From Cellulomonas denverensis (GTDB lineage: Bacteria; Actinomycetota; Actinomycetes; Actinomycetales; Cellulomonadaceae): DNA of 64,000 nucleotides. This document shows, piece after piece, positions 34,671 through 43,116 of the stretch. The stretch covers positions 124,001 to 188,000 of the forward strand of contig NZ_JAAXOX010000001.1 in assembly GCF_012396125.1 (NCBI RefSeq). The letters run 5' to 3'. The translations under genes and the position numbers were made by a program. Each line of letters opens with the position of its first letter. The first letter of the stretch is position 1. Below the pieces are notes generated by a model, which saw nothing but the letters and a program-made list of their open reading frames with translations, had not been told where the DNA came from and ran no database searches.

Positions 34671-36144
34671 CGTCGCCCCGCAGGACAACCTTCACCGTGC
34701 GGGCGAGGATCAGCAGGTCGGTCAGCGGCGTCCAGTTCTCCGCGTAGTACACATCGGCCCGGATGCCGTCGTCGGCGCTCAGCTCGGAGCGCCCGGACAC
34801 CTGCCACAGGCCGGTCAGCCCGGGCTTGACCCGCAGCCGGCGCCGGGCGGCGCGGTCGTACTGCGCCACCTCCCGGTCGATCTGCGGGCGCGGGCCGACC
34901 AGGCTCATCTCCCCGCGCAGCACGTTGAACAGCTGGGGCAGCTCGTCCAGCGAGTAGGTGCGCAGCACCTTGCCGATCCGGGTGACCCGCGGGTCGTCCT
35001 TGAGCTTGTAGAACATCGGGATCTCGGTGTGGCCCTCGGCGGCGAGCACCTCGGCCAGCGCACTGTGCGCGTCCACCACCATCGAGCGGAACTTGATCAT
35101 CGGGAACGGGCGGCCGTCGCGGCCGATCCGCTGCTGGCGGTAGAACACCGGCCCGGGCGAGGTGAGCTTCACCGCGGCGGCCAGCACCAGCAGCACCGGC
35201 GATGCCAGGACCACCAGCACGGCCGCGGCCAGCCAGTCGCCGACCGACTTCACCACGTAGCGCGCGCCGGTGAACTTGGGCGGGCAGACGTACAGCAGCG
35301 GCATCCCGGCCACCGGCTGCACCAGCATCCGCGGACCGGCGACCCCGGTCAGCGACGGGGCGACCGCCAGGTCCACGCCGGTGCCCTCCAGGTCCCAGCC
35401 CAGATCGCGCACCCGGCCGGCGGTCATCGCGTCGGCACCGCAGATCGCGACCACCCGCGCGCCGAGTGCCACCGCCGCGTCGGCGACCTGGTCCGGCCCA
35501 CCGACCACCGGCACCCCGGCGAGCAGGTCCCCGGCCGTCCGGTCGCAGGTGGTGCACACCCCGAGCACGTCGTACCCGGAGGCGCGGCCGAGTTCCTCGA
35601 TCAGGTCGGCGGCCTTGTCCCGCGGACCGACCACCAGGACGCCGGGGCGTCCCCAGCCGGCCCGCCGGCGACGGCGCAGCCAACACCGCCAGCCGTACCG
35701 ACCGGTCAGCAGCAGCGCGATGCCGAGCGGAGCGGCCAGCGCGATGTACCCGCGGCTGATCTCCATCTGCAGCACCGAGGTGCACACCGCCAGCCCGCCG
35801 AACAGCCAACCGCTCGCCCGCAGCACCCGCAGGTACTCCGCCGGCCCGCTGCCGATCAGGCGAGGGTCCCGGCTGCCCAGCCCGGCGAGCAGCACGATCC
35901 AGATCACCGCCAGCGCCACCGACAGGGCGAGGTAGCTCGGCGAGAACCCGCCGGACACGACGGCCAGGACGTTGCCCTCGAACCGGATCACGTAGGCGAC
36001 CGCGACGGCCACCACCACGGCGGCGACGTCGGTGAGCAGCACCCGGCGGGTGTAGACCGCGATCGGATCGGGCGTCGTGCCGGCCGGGACGGTGACGGGA
36101 GCGGGTTGCAGGTCAGATGTCCGGGGCTCGGCGTGGGCGGTCAT
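34660..36144 (-). CDS. Undecaprenyl-phosphate sugar phosphotransferase (initiating, WbaP/CpsE-like)
   Basis: Starts the repeat unit by moving a sugar-1-phosphate onto undecaprenyl phosphate at the inner membrane. In 494 residues there are four N-terminal membrane helices (about 30-150), a Rossmann-like CoA_binding_3 region (VLVVGPRDKAADLI) and a fifth helix. The bacterial sugar-transferase domain follows: KLTSPGPVFYRQQRIGRDG, FKSM-like IKFRSMVVDA, LRTYSLDELPQLFNVLRG (catalytic Asp-Glu) and SLVGPRPQ, ending with VKPGLTGLWQVSGR. It is the first gene of the minus-strand polysaccharide operon; the ATG has GGAG about 9 bases upstream. Confidence 0.92.
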   Translation of the reverse strand: MTAHAEPRTSDLQPAPVTVPAGTTPDPIAVYTRRVLLTDVAAVVVAVAVAYVIRFEGNVLAVVSGGFSPSYLALSVALAVIWIVLLAGLGSRDPRLIGSGPAEYLRVLRASGWLFGGLAVCTSVLQMEISRGYIALAAPLGIALLLTGRYGWRCWLRRRRRAGWGRPGVLVVGPRDKAADLIEELGRASGYDVLGVCTTCDRTAGDLLAGVPVVGGPDQVADAAVALGARVVAICGADAMTAGRVRDLGWDLEGTGVDLAVAPSLTGVAGPRMLVQPVAGMPLLYVCPPKFTGARYVVKSVGDWLAAAVLVVLASPVLLVLAAAVKLTSPGPVFYRQQRIGRDGRPFPMIKFRSMVVDAHSALAEVLAAEGHTEIPMFYKLKDDPRVTRIGKVLRTYSLDELPQLFNVLRGEMSLVGPRPQIDREVAQYDRAARRRLRVKPGLTGLWQVSGRSELSADDGIRADVYYAENWTPLTDLLILARTVKVVLRGDGAY

Positions 36145-36665
36145 CGGGTGGACTCCGCGGCGAGGGGGCACCGGGGCGACTGGGACATGAGGGCCTCGCT
36201 GGGGCGGGAGGGCAAGGGCTCCGCTAGTCGAACCGGAGCCGCCCCGGCTGACGGCGGGATCGGTCACGGGTGCGGACCGGCGGTCACCGACCGGGGGTCC
36301 GCCGGAGCCGAATGCGGGGCCCGGAACCGGCAGTGCGGGCGATCCGCCCCGGTACTCCTCCGAATCTGGCTGAATCCACCTTTCGGGCGAGTCCGCCACC
36401 GTCCGACGCCACTCCCCACCACTCAACGCGCACCCCGAATCACGCCCTCACCACTCAGCGCATGGCACTCCTGCCCGCCATCGAGCGCCGGTCACCACTC
36501 AGCGGTCGGGAGTCGCCGACGGATCCCCCACTCTGGGGAGACCGCGACGAGACCCCGGCGATGCGCACGGTCCGACAACCACGCCCGTCCGGACATCGCG
36601 GACGCACCGGCCCGTGCGCGGCGGTCCTCCCGCAGCAGGGCCATCCCCCGAGCTGAGGAACCGTC
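36145..36665. promoter_or_regulatory. Divergent control region of the polysaccharide locus
   Basis: A 521-base gap separating the minus-strand operon from the BY-kinase gene, unusually long for this window. It holds three near-identical CACCACTCARCG boxes and no credible gene. No clear -10/-35 pair could be fixed for either direction. A regulator binding to the boxes could act on both transcripts. Confidence 0.5.
36417..36504 (+). repeat. Three direct repeats CACCACTCARCG
   Basis: Copies at 36417-36428, 36449-36460 and 36493-36504; the second and third are identical over 12 bases and the first differs by one. Centre spacings are 32 and 44 bases, close to three and four helical turns, so proteins bound there would face the same side. 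They look like regulator-binding boxes. Confidence 0.6.
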
Positions 36666-38258
36666 GTGGATCTGCGCGCACACTTGGACCTGGTCCGTCG
36701 CCGCTGGTGGTCGATCACCGCCTGCGCAGCCCTGGGCCTGGCGGCAGCCGTCGCGCTCAGCATGGTCGCCACCCCGGTGTACACCGCCAGCGCGCAGCTC
36801 TACGTCTCGGTGCGCGGCGGGACCACCAGCAACGACCTGGCGCAGGGCGCGAACTTCACCCGCCAGCAGGTGACCTCCTACACCAACCTCGCCGGCAGCC
36901 CCCTGGTCCTGGAACCGGTGATCGCCGAGCTCGGCCTCACCGACGATGTCCAGGAGCTGGCCGCGCGGGTGCGCGCCGAGTCCCCGGTCAACACCTCGCT
37001 GATCACGATCACCGTCAGCGACTCCGACGCCGCCGGTTCTGCCCGGACCGCCGACGCGGTCGCCGAGCAGTTCATCGAGGTGATCGACGACCTGGAGGCG
37101 CCGACCACCGGCGGAGAGTCGCCGGTCCGGGTGACCGTGGTGCGCGAGGCGACCGAACCCACCGGCGCCAGCTCCCCCGACCTGCGGACCAACCTGGTCC
37201 TCGGCCTGCTGCTCGGCCTGGTGGCCGGAGTGGCGATCGCCGTCCTGCGCGAACTCCTCGACACCCGGGTCCGTTCCGAGTCGGATCTGGCCCGGGTGAC
37301 CGAGGTGCCGGTGGTCGGCTCGATCACCGCCGACCCGGACGCCCCGCGCCACCCGCTCGTTTTCGGCCGCGACCGCCAGGGCCGGCGGGCCGAGGAGTAC
37401 CGGCGACTGCGGACCAACGTGCAGTTCCTGGACGTGGACGGGCCGCTGCGCTCGGTCACCGTCACCTCGTGCCTGCCGAGCGAGGGCAAGTCCACCACCA
37501 CGATCAACCTCGCCCTGGCCCTGGCCGACGCTGGGGTCCGGGTGGCCCTGGTGGACGCCGACCTGCGCCGTCCTGCCGTCGCCGACCAGCTCGGCCTGGA
37601 GGGGTCGGCCGGCCTGACCACCGTCCTGGTCGGACGCGCTCAGCTGGACGACGTCCTGCAGCCCTGGGGCGGCACCAGCCTGACCGTGCTCACCGCCGGC
37701 CAGATCCCGCCGAACCCCAGCGAACTGCTCGGCTCCCGCGCGATGTCCACCTTGCTGGCCGAGCTCACCGCGCGGGTGGACGTGGTCCTGATCGACAGCC
37801 CGCCGCTGCTCCCGGTCGCCGACGCGGTGGTGCTGTCCACCCTCACCGAGGGCACCCTGCTGGTCGCCCAGAGCCACCGGGTGCACCGTCAGCAGCTCGG
37901 CGAGGGGCTGGCCGCCCTGGAGGCGGTGGGCGCCCGGGTGCTGGGCGTGGTCCTCAACCGGGCCCGTACCCGCGGCGACTCCGACGCCTACGGCTCCTAC
38001 GCCGCCGAGCCCGCCGCACCCGCCAGCCGCTCCGGTGGCCACCGCGCCGAGCGCCAGGAGTCCCGCGCCGCGTCCGGACGCCGCTCCCGCCGCGCCGGGG
38101 TCGAGCCCGCGCAGCCGACCGCCGCACAGCCCGTGCTGCCGGCGATGCCCGCAGCCCTCCCGCCCGCGTCCGACGGCACCGAGCCACGACTCTGGCCGGG
38201 CGAGCCGCTGGGCGTCACGGCGCCCGGCGCGAAGCAGGGCGAACGGCGGGGCAGCTAG
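36666..38258 (+). CDS. Polysaccharide co-polymerase with BY-type tyrosine kinase (Wzz-Wzc)
   Basis: 530-residue membrane kinase controlling chain length. A Wzz domain (residues 1-200) sits between two helices (ITACAALGLAAAVALSMVA and NLVLGLLLGLVAGVAIAVL). The cytoplasmic bacterial tyrosine kinase has Walker A PSEGKST (Lys275), Walker A' LVDADLRRP (from 295) and Walker B VVLIDSPP. The tail after about residue 430 is Pro/Ala/Arg-rich and holds a possible autophosphorylation site SDAYGSYAAEP with only two tyrosines. The GTG has GAGGAA upstream. It is divergent from the assembly operon; the phosphatase at 41.2 kb is its likely antagonist. Confidence 0.92.
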   Translation: MDLRAHLDLVRRRWWSITACAALGLAAAVALSMVATPVYTASAQLYVSVRGGTTSNDLAQGANFTRQQVTSYTNLAGSPLVLEPVIAELGLTDDVQELAARVRAESPVNTSLITITVSDSDAAGSARTADAVAEQFIEVIDDLEAPTTGGESPVRVTVVREATEPTGASSPDLRTNLVLGLLLGLVAGVAIAVLRELLDTRVRSESDLARVTEVPVVGSITADPDAPRHPLVFGRDRQGRRAEEYRRLRTNVQFLDVDGPLRSVTVTSCLPSEGKSTTTINLALALADAGVRVALVDADLRRPAVADQLGLEGSAGLTTVLVGRAQLDDVLQPWGGTSLTVLTAGQIPPNPSELLGSRAMSTLLAELTARVDVVLIDSPPLLPVADAVVLSTLTEGTLLVAQSHRVHRQQLGEGLAALEAVGARVLGVVLNRARTRGDSDAYGSYAAEPAAPASRSGGHRAERQESRAASGRRSRRAGVEPAQPTAAQPVLPAMPAALPPASDGTEPRLWPGEPLGVTAPGAKQGERRGS

Positions 38259-38709
38259 ACGCGGGCGAACCGGCCCGGAGGGCTCCCGCCCCCTCGCAAC
38301 GGCGCGAGAGTGGACCCGACCCGGCACATGACTGACGCGCCGGGTCACCGAACGGACCGCGCGATCATTCACACCGCGGTATGAGTCTGTCTCGGCAGCC
38401 CGCAGCTCCACCGTCCGGCCGCTGGGCGGGTCAGCGCACGAGCAGCAGGCTCTGGTCGCCCTCAGATCGGGGCCCGTCCCTGGTGTGCGTGGTCCGCGGC
38501 TCTCGCGCGCACCCCGGGAACTGCCCCAGCGCCGCCTCGCCGCGCCCGCCCGTTCCCCACCAGGCACGCCAACAGTGCCCGTCCTGCTCCACAAGAGCGG
38601 GACGGGCACTGTTGGGATCTGGGGCAGTCACGGGGTCGGGGCCCGTGTCCACCCTGGTACGGCCGGTGCGGCGGCGGACAGCCGCACCGGCCGGGTTTCA
38701 GTCCCCCGG
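38259..38709. other. Non-coding stretch with hairpins after the BY-kinase gene
   Basis: 451 bases between convergent genes, with no credible gene. It contains a modest hairpin (GACCCGGC 38318-38325 with GCCGGGTC 38339-38346) that may end the kinase transcript, and the much longer inverted repeat at 38570-38614. Short CTGCCCCAG/CTGGGGCAG sequences (38521-38529, 38619-38627) flank that repeat in inverted orientation. Confidence 0.5.
38570..38614. repeat. 20-bp inverted repeat (long hairpin)
   Basis: Arms 38570-38589 and 38595-38614 match at 19 of 20 positions (the odd pair is G-U in RNA) around the loop CACAA. It lies 95 bases downstream of the stop of the LAxTG protein gene on the minus strand, so it may terminate that operon. 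The stem is unusually long for that and lacks a U-tract. Confidence 0.75.
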
Positions 38710-39240
38710 TCAGTGCCCGCGGGCCGCGGCGCGGCGGCGCACCACCAGCACGGTGCCCACACCGGCCAGCACCAGACCGGCGGCGGCACCTGCGGCGGGC
38801 AGTGCCGCGGAGCCGGTGATCGCAAGGCCGGCGGTGTCGGCCGTGGCGACGTCGGTCACCACCAGGGTGTCGGTGCCGAGCACGGCGCCGGAGACGGTGT
38901 CGGTGATGGTGACCTGGTAGGTCCCGGCGGCCGACAGCGTCACGGTCCAGGACGCGGCGCCGGTGGCGTCGGTGGTCCGGGTGTGCGACCGGGTGCCGGC
39001 GATGGCGATCACCGAGTCGGGGTGCGAGGCGGGCTCGGAGGTGATCGTGAGCATCACCAGGGTGTTCGCGGGGCCACCCTGGAGCGAAACGGTCACCTCC
39101 TCACCGATGGCGGGGCGGGTGTCGGACACCGCGACGCCGGTCGGGTAGGCGTCGCTGCCGTAGCCGAACGCCGCGGTGGCGGGCAGCAGACAGATCGCGG
39201 CCGCGGTGGCGACCGCGGCGGCACTGCGTCGGATGTTCAT
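38710..39240 (-). CDS. Secreted Ig-like protein with LAxTG cell-wall sorting signal
   Basis: 176 residues: signal peptide (SAAAVATAAAICLLPATAAFG), an Ig-like beta domain (residues about 35-130, e.g. AIGEEVTVSLQGGPANTLVML and TYQVTITDTVSG), and a C-terminal LAITG (139-143) followed by a hydrophobic stretch and RRRAAARGH. LAxTG is the motif recognised by class E sortases of high-GC Gram-positives, so this should be covalently wall-attached. AAGAAGGAAG precedes the ATG. It is second in an operon with the DUF4012 gene. Confidence 0.82.
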   Translation of the reverse strand: MNIRRSAAAVATAAAICLLPATAAFGYGSDAYPTGVAVSDTRPAIGEEVTVSLQGGPANTLVMLTITSEPASHPDSVIAIAGTRSHTRTTDATGAASWTVTLSAAGTYQVTITDTVSGAVLGTDTLVVTDVATADTAGLAITGSAALPAAGAAAGLVLAGVGTVLVVRRRAAARGH

Positions 39241-39273
39241 CGTGTCTTCCTTCTTCCCGGGGAGAACGGCGGC

Positions 39274-41094
39274 TCACGGCGAGCACGCCGGACGTGTGGT
39301 GTGGACCGTGGCGGCGGTGGCGCCGGGGGTGACGCGCAGGTCGGTGGCCGGGGCACGGTCGGGGTCGGTGGCGACGGTGAGCGTGAGCTCGGTGCTGTCG
39401 CCGGGGGCGAGGGTGACGGTGGTGGCGAACACCGACCGGCCGTCGTGCAGGGTGGTGACGCCGCCCGCCTGGGCGCCGTCGAGCTGCATCCCGGACAGTC
39501 CCGACCCGGCGGGTGCGTAGATCAGCACGTTGGTCTGCAGCACGCCGGGGGCGGCCGGTCCGTCACCGCCGAGCACGTAGGCCGGCAGGGAGTCGGCGGC
39601 ATCGGCGGGCACGGTGGAGGTCAGCCGCACGGTGACGGCGACCTCGCCGGCGGCGCAGTCCGGGTCGAGGGTGACCTCGGTGTCGAGGTAGTAGCCGAGC
39701 TTCGCCTGGGTACCGTCGTTGAGGTAGATGCCGATCTGCTCGGCGCCGGCAATCGCCCCGGACAACATGGTGCCGGTCAGCAACTCCTGCTCGGACCGGT
39801 GGCCGGACCAGACCAGGACCCGGCCCTGTCCGGCGGCGTCGGCGAGCGCGCTGACCAGCCCGGCCGGGTCGGCGGTGCCGCCGGTGACCGCGTCCAGCAC
39901 GCCGGCGGCCGCAGTGGCGAAGTGCGCGTCCTGGGCGGCCGGGTCGTCGAACCGCTGGTAGACGGTGCTGAGCAGCTGCTCGACGGTGTCCTCCGACTGC
40001 AGCACGGTGCCGTCCGCCAGGGTCACCGGCCCGGTCACGCCGACCAGGGCGGCGACCACCACCGGGTCGACCGCGAGCACGCCGTCCACCTGCTGCCCGG
40101 TGTCCTGCTGCCAGAGCGCGGCGGCCAGTTCGCCGGTGCGCGGGAAGTCGGGGGTGGAGGTGACGTTGCGCAGGTCGGTGGCCAGCTCGGTGCCGAACAG
40201 CACCTGCTCGGCCTCGGTGAGCGGGAGCACCGGCTCGGCGGAGGCGACCGAGGCACCGGAGCGCTGGTCGAGGATCTGGATCGTGCCGCCCTCGGCGCGG
40301 AGCAGCAGCACCACGCCGGGGATGCCACCGGCGGCGCGCTGTTCGGCACTGTTCTGCACCAGCAGCAGATAGTCCCGCGGACCGTCGGCGCCCAGCATGG
40401 CGGGCAGCAGCTGCACCGCTCGGGCGGCGGTGGCGGTGGTCCCGGCGACGCCGGCCAGCTGGTCGTGCAGCTGGCGCACCGGCTGGGCGAGCTGGGGCAG
40501 CAGCGCGTCGGTGTCCAGCGCCTCGATCCGGTCCAGGGCGGAGCGGACCGCCGCGTCGCCGTCGACCACCTGGTCGGCGACCCCGGCCAGCGGTTCCAGG
40601 TCCACCCGGCCGTCTGGCAGCAGCAGGTCGGCGGGGTCGACCACCTCCACGGCGGTCAGCAGCGACGGCAGCCCGGTGCGGGACAGGTCGTCGGCGACCT
40701 CGGCGAGGGTACGGACCGCGGCCAGGTCGTCGCCGATCCAGGGCAGGGCGGTGGCGAGCCGCCAGTGCACGCCCGAGCTGAGCTCATGCGCCCGGCCGGT
40801 GTGCTCCTGCAGGGTGGTCAGGGTCCAGGCGGCCTCGACCGCGTCCCGGTCGGTCACCTGGCGCTGGAGCGTGGCGATCTGGTCGCCCGCCTCGGTCAGC
40901 TCACCCTTGATCCGCCACAGGTCGACGGCGGTCCAGCCGAGGGCACCCAGGGCGAGCACCAGCAGCCCGGCGATGCTCCACAGCACCGCCCGGCGGGGCG
41001 ATCTCCGGCGTCCCCGGGTGTGCCGGACCCGGCCGCGGGCATGGCGAACCGGCGGCACGGCCGTGGACCCCGCGGTCTCACCCCGCGCCGTCAC
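39274..41094 (-). CDS. DUF4012 domain membrane-anchored protein
   Basis: 606 residues: basic cytoplasmic start, one membrane helix (AVLWSIAGLLVLALGALGWTA) and a large extracytoplasmic part. The middle (PRDYLLLVQNSAEQRAAGGIPG) is the hallmark of DUF4012, common in actinobacterial exopolysaccharide loci. A C-terminal beta-rich segment ends at ACSP. Function is unknown; a role in surface polymer assembly or attachment is an inference from context. The GTG has GGGAGGG upstream, and a TACCGT -10 box (41131-41126, minus strand) lies 32 bases before the start. Confidence 0.82.
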   Translation of the reverse strand: MTARGETAGSTAVPPVRHARGRVRHTRGRRRSPRRAVLWSIAGLLVLALGALGWTAVDLWRIKGELTEAGDQIATLQRQVTDRDAVEAAWTLTTLQEHTGRAHELSSGVHWRLATALPWIGDDLAAVRTLAEVADDLSRTGLPSLLTAVEVVDPADLLLPDGRVDLEPLAGVADQVVDGDAAVRSALDRIEALDTDALLPQLAQPVRQLHDQLAGVAGTTATAARAVQLLPAMLGADGPRDYLLLVQNSAEQRAAGGIPGVVLLLRAEGGTIQILDQRSGASVASAEPVLPLTEAEQVLFGTELATDLRNVTSTPDFPRTGELAAALWQQDTGQQVDGVLAVDPVVVAALVGVTGPVTLADGTVLQSEDTVEQLLSTVYQRFDDPAAQDAHFATAAAGVLDAVTGGTADPAGLVSALADAAGQGRVLVWSGHRSEQELLTGTMLSGAIAGAEQIGIYLNDGTQAKLGYYLDTEVTLDPDCAAGEVAVTVRLTSTVPADAADSLPAYVLGGDGPAAPGVLQTNVLIYAPAGSGLSGMQLDGAQAGGVTTLHDGRSVFATTVTLAPGDSTELTLTVATDPDRAPATDLRVTPGATAATVHTTRPACSP

Positions 41095-41172
41095 GCCAGG
41101 ACCCTCCCGTGAGCAGCACGCCGCGACGGTAGGTCGCCGGTCGCCCCGTCACGGACGGACCTGTCGTGCATC

Positions 41173-41769
41173 ATGGGCCGGGTGCCCCCGATCACGTGCC
41201 CCGAGAATCCGGGAGCGTTCCGCGTCCTGACGGTCTGCACCGGCAATATCTGCCGGTCACCGGCGGTCGAGCGACTGCTGCGCGCCGGGCTCGGTGCGGG
41301 GGTCGAGATCGGCTCCGCGGGTGTGCGGGCGATGACCGGGGACCCGATCCAGCCGCCGATGGTCGCCCTGCTGACCGCCGCCGGGGTGGACGGTGCCGGC
41401 TTCGCCGCGCGGCAACTGACCGCCCCGATGGCGCGGGAGGCCGATCTGGTGCTGGCGCTGACCCGGGCGCACCGCAGCGCGGTGGTCGAGCTGGCCCCGG
41501 CGGCGCTGCGGCGGACCTTCACCCTCCGCGAGTTCGCCCGGCTGCTGGCGGCGGTCGACCCGGCGGCACTGCCCCCGGCCGGCGCGGGTCCGGGCGCACG
41601 ATTACGGGCGGCGGTGCCCCTGGCCGCGGCCCGGCGGGCACCGGTGACGGACCCGGCCGACGACGACGTGGTCGATCCCTATGGCGGGGACGACGCGCGC
41701 TACCGGGTCTCCTTCGACCAGCTGCTGCCCGCGGTGCGGCGGATCGTGGCCACCGCGACCGGCTCCTGA
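41173..41769 (+). CDS. Low-molecular-weight protein tyrosine phosphatase
   Basis: 198 residues. The P-loop CTGNICRSP gives catalytic Cys22 and Arg28; the general-acid region is DDVVDPYGGDDARY, with the Asp-Pro-Tyr motif. Middle residues (GSAGVRAMTGDPIQP, LTRAHRSAVVELAP) match the Wzb/Etp class. These enzymes dephosphorylate BY-kinases and so balance polysaccharide synthesis; the kinase lies 3 kb upstream. Its promoter region is shared with the divergent DUF4012 gene (78-base gap). The start is the ATG at 41173; a GTG three codons later is possible. Confidence 0.9.
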   Translation: MGRVPPITCPENPGAFRVLTVCTGNICRSPAVERLLRAGLGAGVEIGSAGVRAMTGDPIQPPMVALLTAAGVDGAGFAARQLTAPMAREADLVLALTRAHRSAVVELAPAALRRTFTLREFARLLAAVDPAALPPAGAGPGARLRAAVPLAAARRAPVTDPADDDVVDPYGGDDARYRVSFDQLLPAVRRIVATATGS

Positions 41770-41775
41770 ACACGA

Positions 41776-41812
41776 CGGCGCCCGGCCACCCTGACCGGGT
41801 GACCGGGCGCCG
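41776..41812. terminator. Bidirectional terminator
   Basis: CGGCGCCCGG (41776-41785) pairs with CCGGGCGCCG (41803-41812), with a short inner extension. It lies between the convergent phosphatase and deoD genes. Confidence 0.75.
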
Positions 41813-41824
41813 CGACCAGCGGGA

Positions 41825-42547
41825 TCAGGCCTGCGCGAACGCCGCCAGCCCGAGCTGGACGGCACGGTCGAACAGCCGCTCGCGCTCGGCGGCGGACAGC
41901 TCCTCGGCCCGGAACAGCAGGTCGGAGACCGAGCAGATCGCCAGCGCCTTCTTGTGCTCGCGGTCGGCGACGGCGTAGAGCCCGGCGGCCTCCATCTCCA
42001 CCGCCAGGGTGCCGTGCTCGACCAGCCCGGCCCGCATCTCCGGCTCGTTGTTGTAGAACGAGTCCGAGCTGAACAGCGCCCCGGCGTAGACCGCACCACC
42101 GGCGCCGTCGGTGAGCCCTTGGGCGGCGGCGTACGCGGCGGTGGCCAGCCCGAAGTCCGGGGTCGCCGAGTAGTACGCGCCCGGCACCAGCCGGCGCAGC
42201 ACGTCGGAGTCGGTGTGGGCGGCGGTGCCGATCACCACGTCGCCGACGTTGAGGTGCGGCGCCATCCCGCCGACGGTGCCGATCCGGATGATCCGCTCGA
42301 CGCCGAAGAACCGGAACAGCTCGGTGGCGTAGATCGAGATCGACGGGATGCCCATGCCGGAGCCCATCACCGACACCGGCCGGCCCTGGTAGGTGCCGGT
42401 GTAGCCGAGCATGCCGCGCACCTCGGTCACCAGGCGGGCGTCCTCCAGCACGGTCTCCGCGATCCGCTTGGCACGGCGCGGGTCGCCCGGCATCAGGACG
42501 TCGGGCGCGAAGTCGCCGTTCTCCGCGGCGATGTGCGGGGTGGCCAC
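41825..42547 (-). CDS. deoD: Purine nucleoside phosphorylase, DeoD type
   Basis: Phosphorolysis of purine nucleosides in salvage. At 240 residues it matches hexameric DeoD (239 in E. coli) rather than trimeric PNPs. TPHIAAENGDFAPDVLMPGDP is the family start, GSGMGIPSISIYATEL the phosphate/ribose region, and VEMEAAGLY with VSDLLFR the base-binding end. The GTG at 42547 comes four bases after the FKBP stop, so the two are coupled. Confidence 0.93.
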   Translation of the reverse strand: MATPHIAAENGDFAPDVLMPGDPRRAKRIAETVLEDARLVTEVRGMLGYTGTYQGRPVSVMGSGMGIPSISIYATELFRFFGVERIIRIGTVGGMAPHLNVGDVVIGTAAHTDSDVLRRLVPGAYYSATPDFGLATAAYAAAQGLTDGAGGAVYAGALFSSDSFYNNEPEMRAGLVEHGTLAVEMEAAGLYAVADREHKKALAICSVSDLLFRAEELSAAERERLFDRAVQLGLAAFAQA

Positions 42548-42551
42548 GGCG

Positions 42552-42956
42552 TCAGTGGGTGGCGACGATGTCGACCACGAACACCAGGGTATCGCCGCCG
42601 CGGATGCCGGCCTGCGGCACGCCACGGTCGCCGTAGCCCAGGTGCGGCGGGATCGACAGCAGCAGGCGCGACCCGATCGGCTGGCCGACCAGGCCCTCGT
42701 CCCAGCCACCGATCACGGCGCCGACGCCGATCGGGAAGCTGATCGAGGAGCCGCGGTCGTAGGAGTTGTCGAACACCCCGCCGTTCCAGCTCTGGCCGAG
42801 GTAGTGCACCTCGATCTCGTCGCCGGCCTCGACCAGCGCACCGGTGCCGGGCTCGAGGACCTGCACCTCCAGCTCGGCGGGCGCGTCGCCCTCGGGGAAG
42901 GTCAGGGTCGGCTTTTCACCGAACGAACCGGTGGCCTGGGGCAGCGTGGCGGACAT
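42552..42956 (-). CDS. FKBP-type peptidyl-prolyl cis-trans isomerase
   Basis: 134-residue cytoplasmic isomerase consisting of one FKBP domain. Active-site positions are clear: VHYLGQSWNGGVFDNSYDRG, PIGVGAVIGGWDEGLVG (IxGWDEGL) and PPHLGYGDRG. GAGGAG lies 7 bases before the ATG. It leads a two-gene unit with deoD, and is divergent from the alditol oxidase gene across 160 bases. Confidence 0.93.
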   Translation of the reverse strand: MSATLPQATGSFGEKPTLTFPEGDAPAELEVQVLEPGTGALVEAGDEIEVHYLGQSWNGGVFDNSYDRGSSISFPIGVGAVIGGWDEGLVGQPIGSRLLLSIPPHLGYGDRGVPQAGIRGGDTLVFVVDIVATH

Positions 42957-43116
42957 GGGGTGCTCCTCGCGGGATCGGATGCGCACGGTCGCCGTCCATC
43001 CTGCCCGCTCGGCACCCCCGGCCGCGAACGCATCGCCGCGGGCGGCGGCGATGGCCCGGGGTGGCGGGCCCGGGTTAGCGTCGGGCAGCCGACGAGGGCG
43101 AACGAGAGGGCGGGCG

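Noticed and set aside
34636..36873. Plus-strand open frame spanning the polysaccharide control gap
   Set aside because: It is antisense to the sugar transferase and overlaps the BY-kinase start in another frame; no homology-like motifs, so the gap is treated as non-coding.
38570..38614. Insertion-sequence terminal repeat
   Set aside because: The arms are only five bases apart, with no transposase gene or target duplication.
38485..41112. Plus-strand open frame of 875 codons opposite DUF4012
   Set aside because: Gly/His/Gln/Arg-rich shadow of the DUF4012 and LAxTG genes, both of which have signal or membrane segments and recognised motifs.
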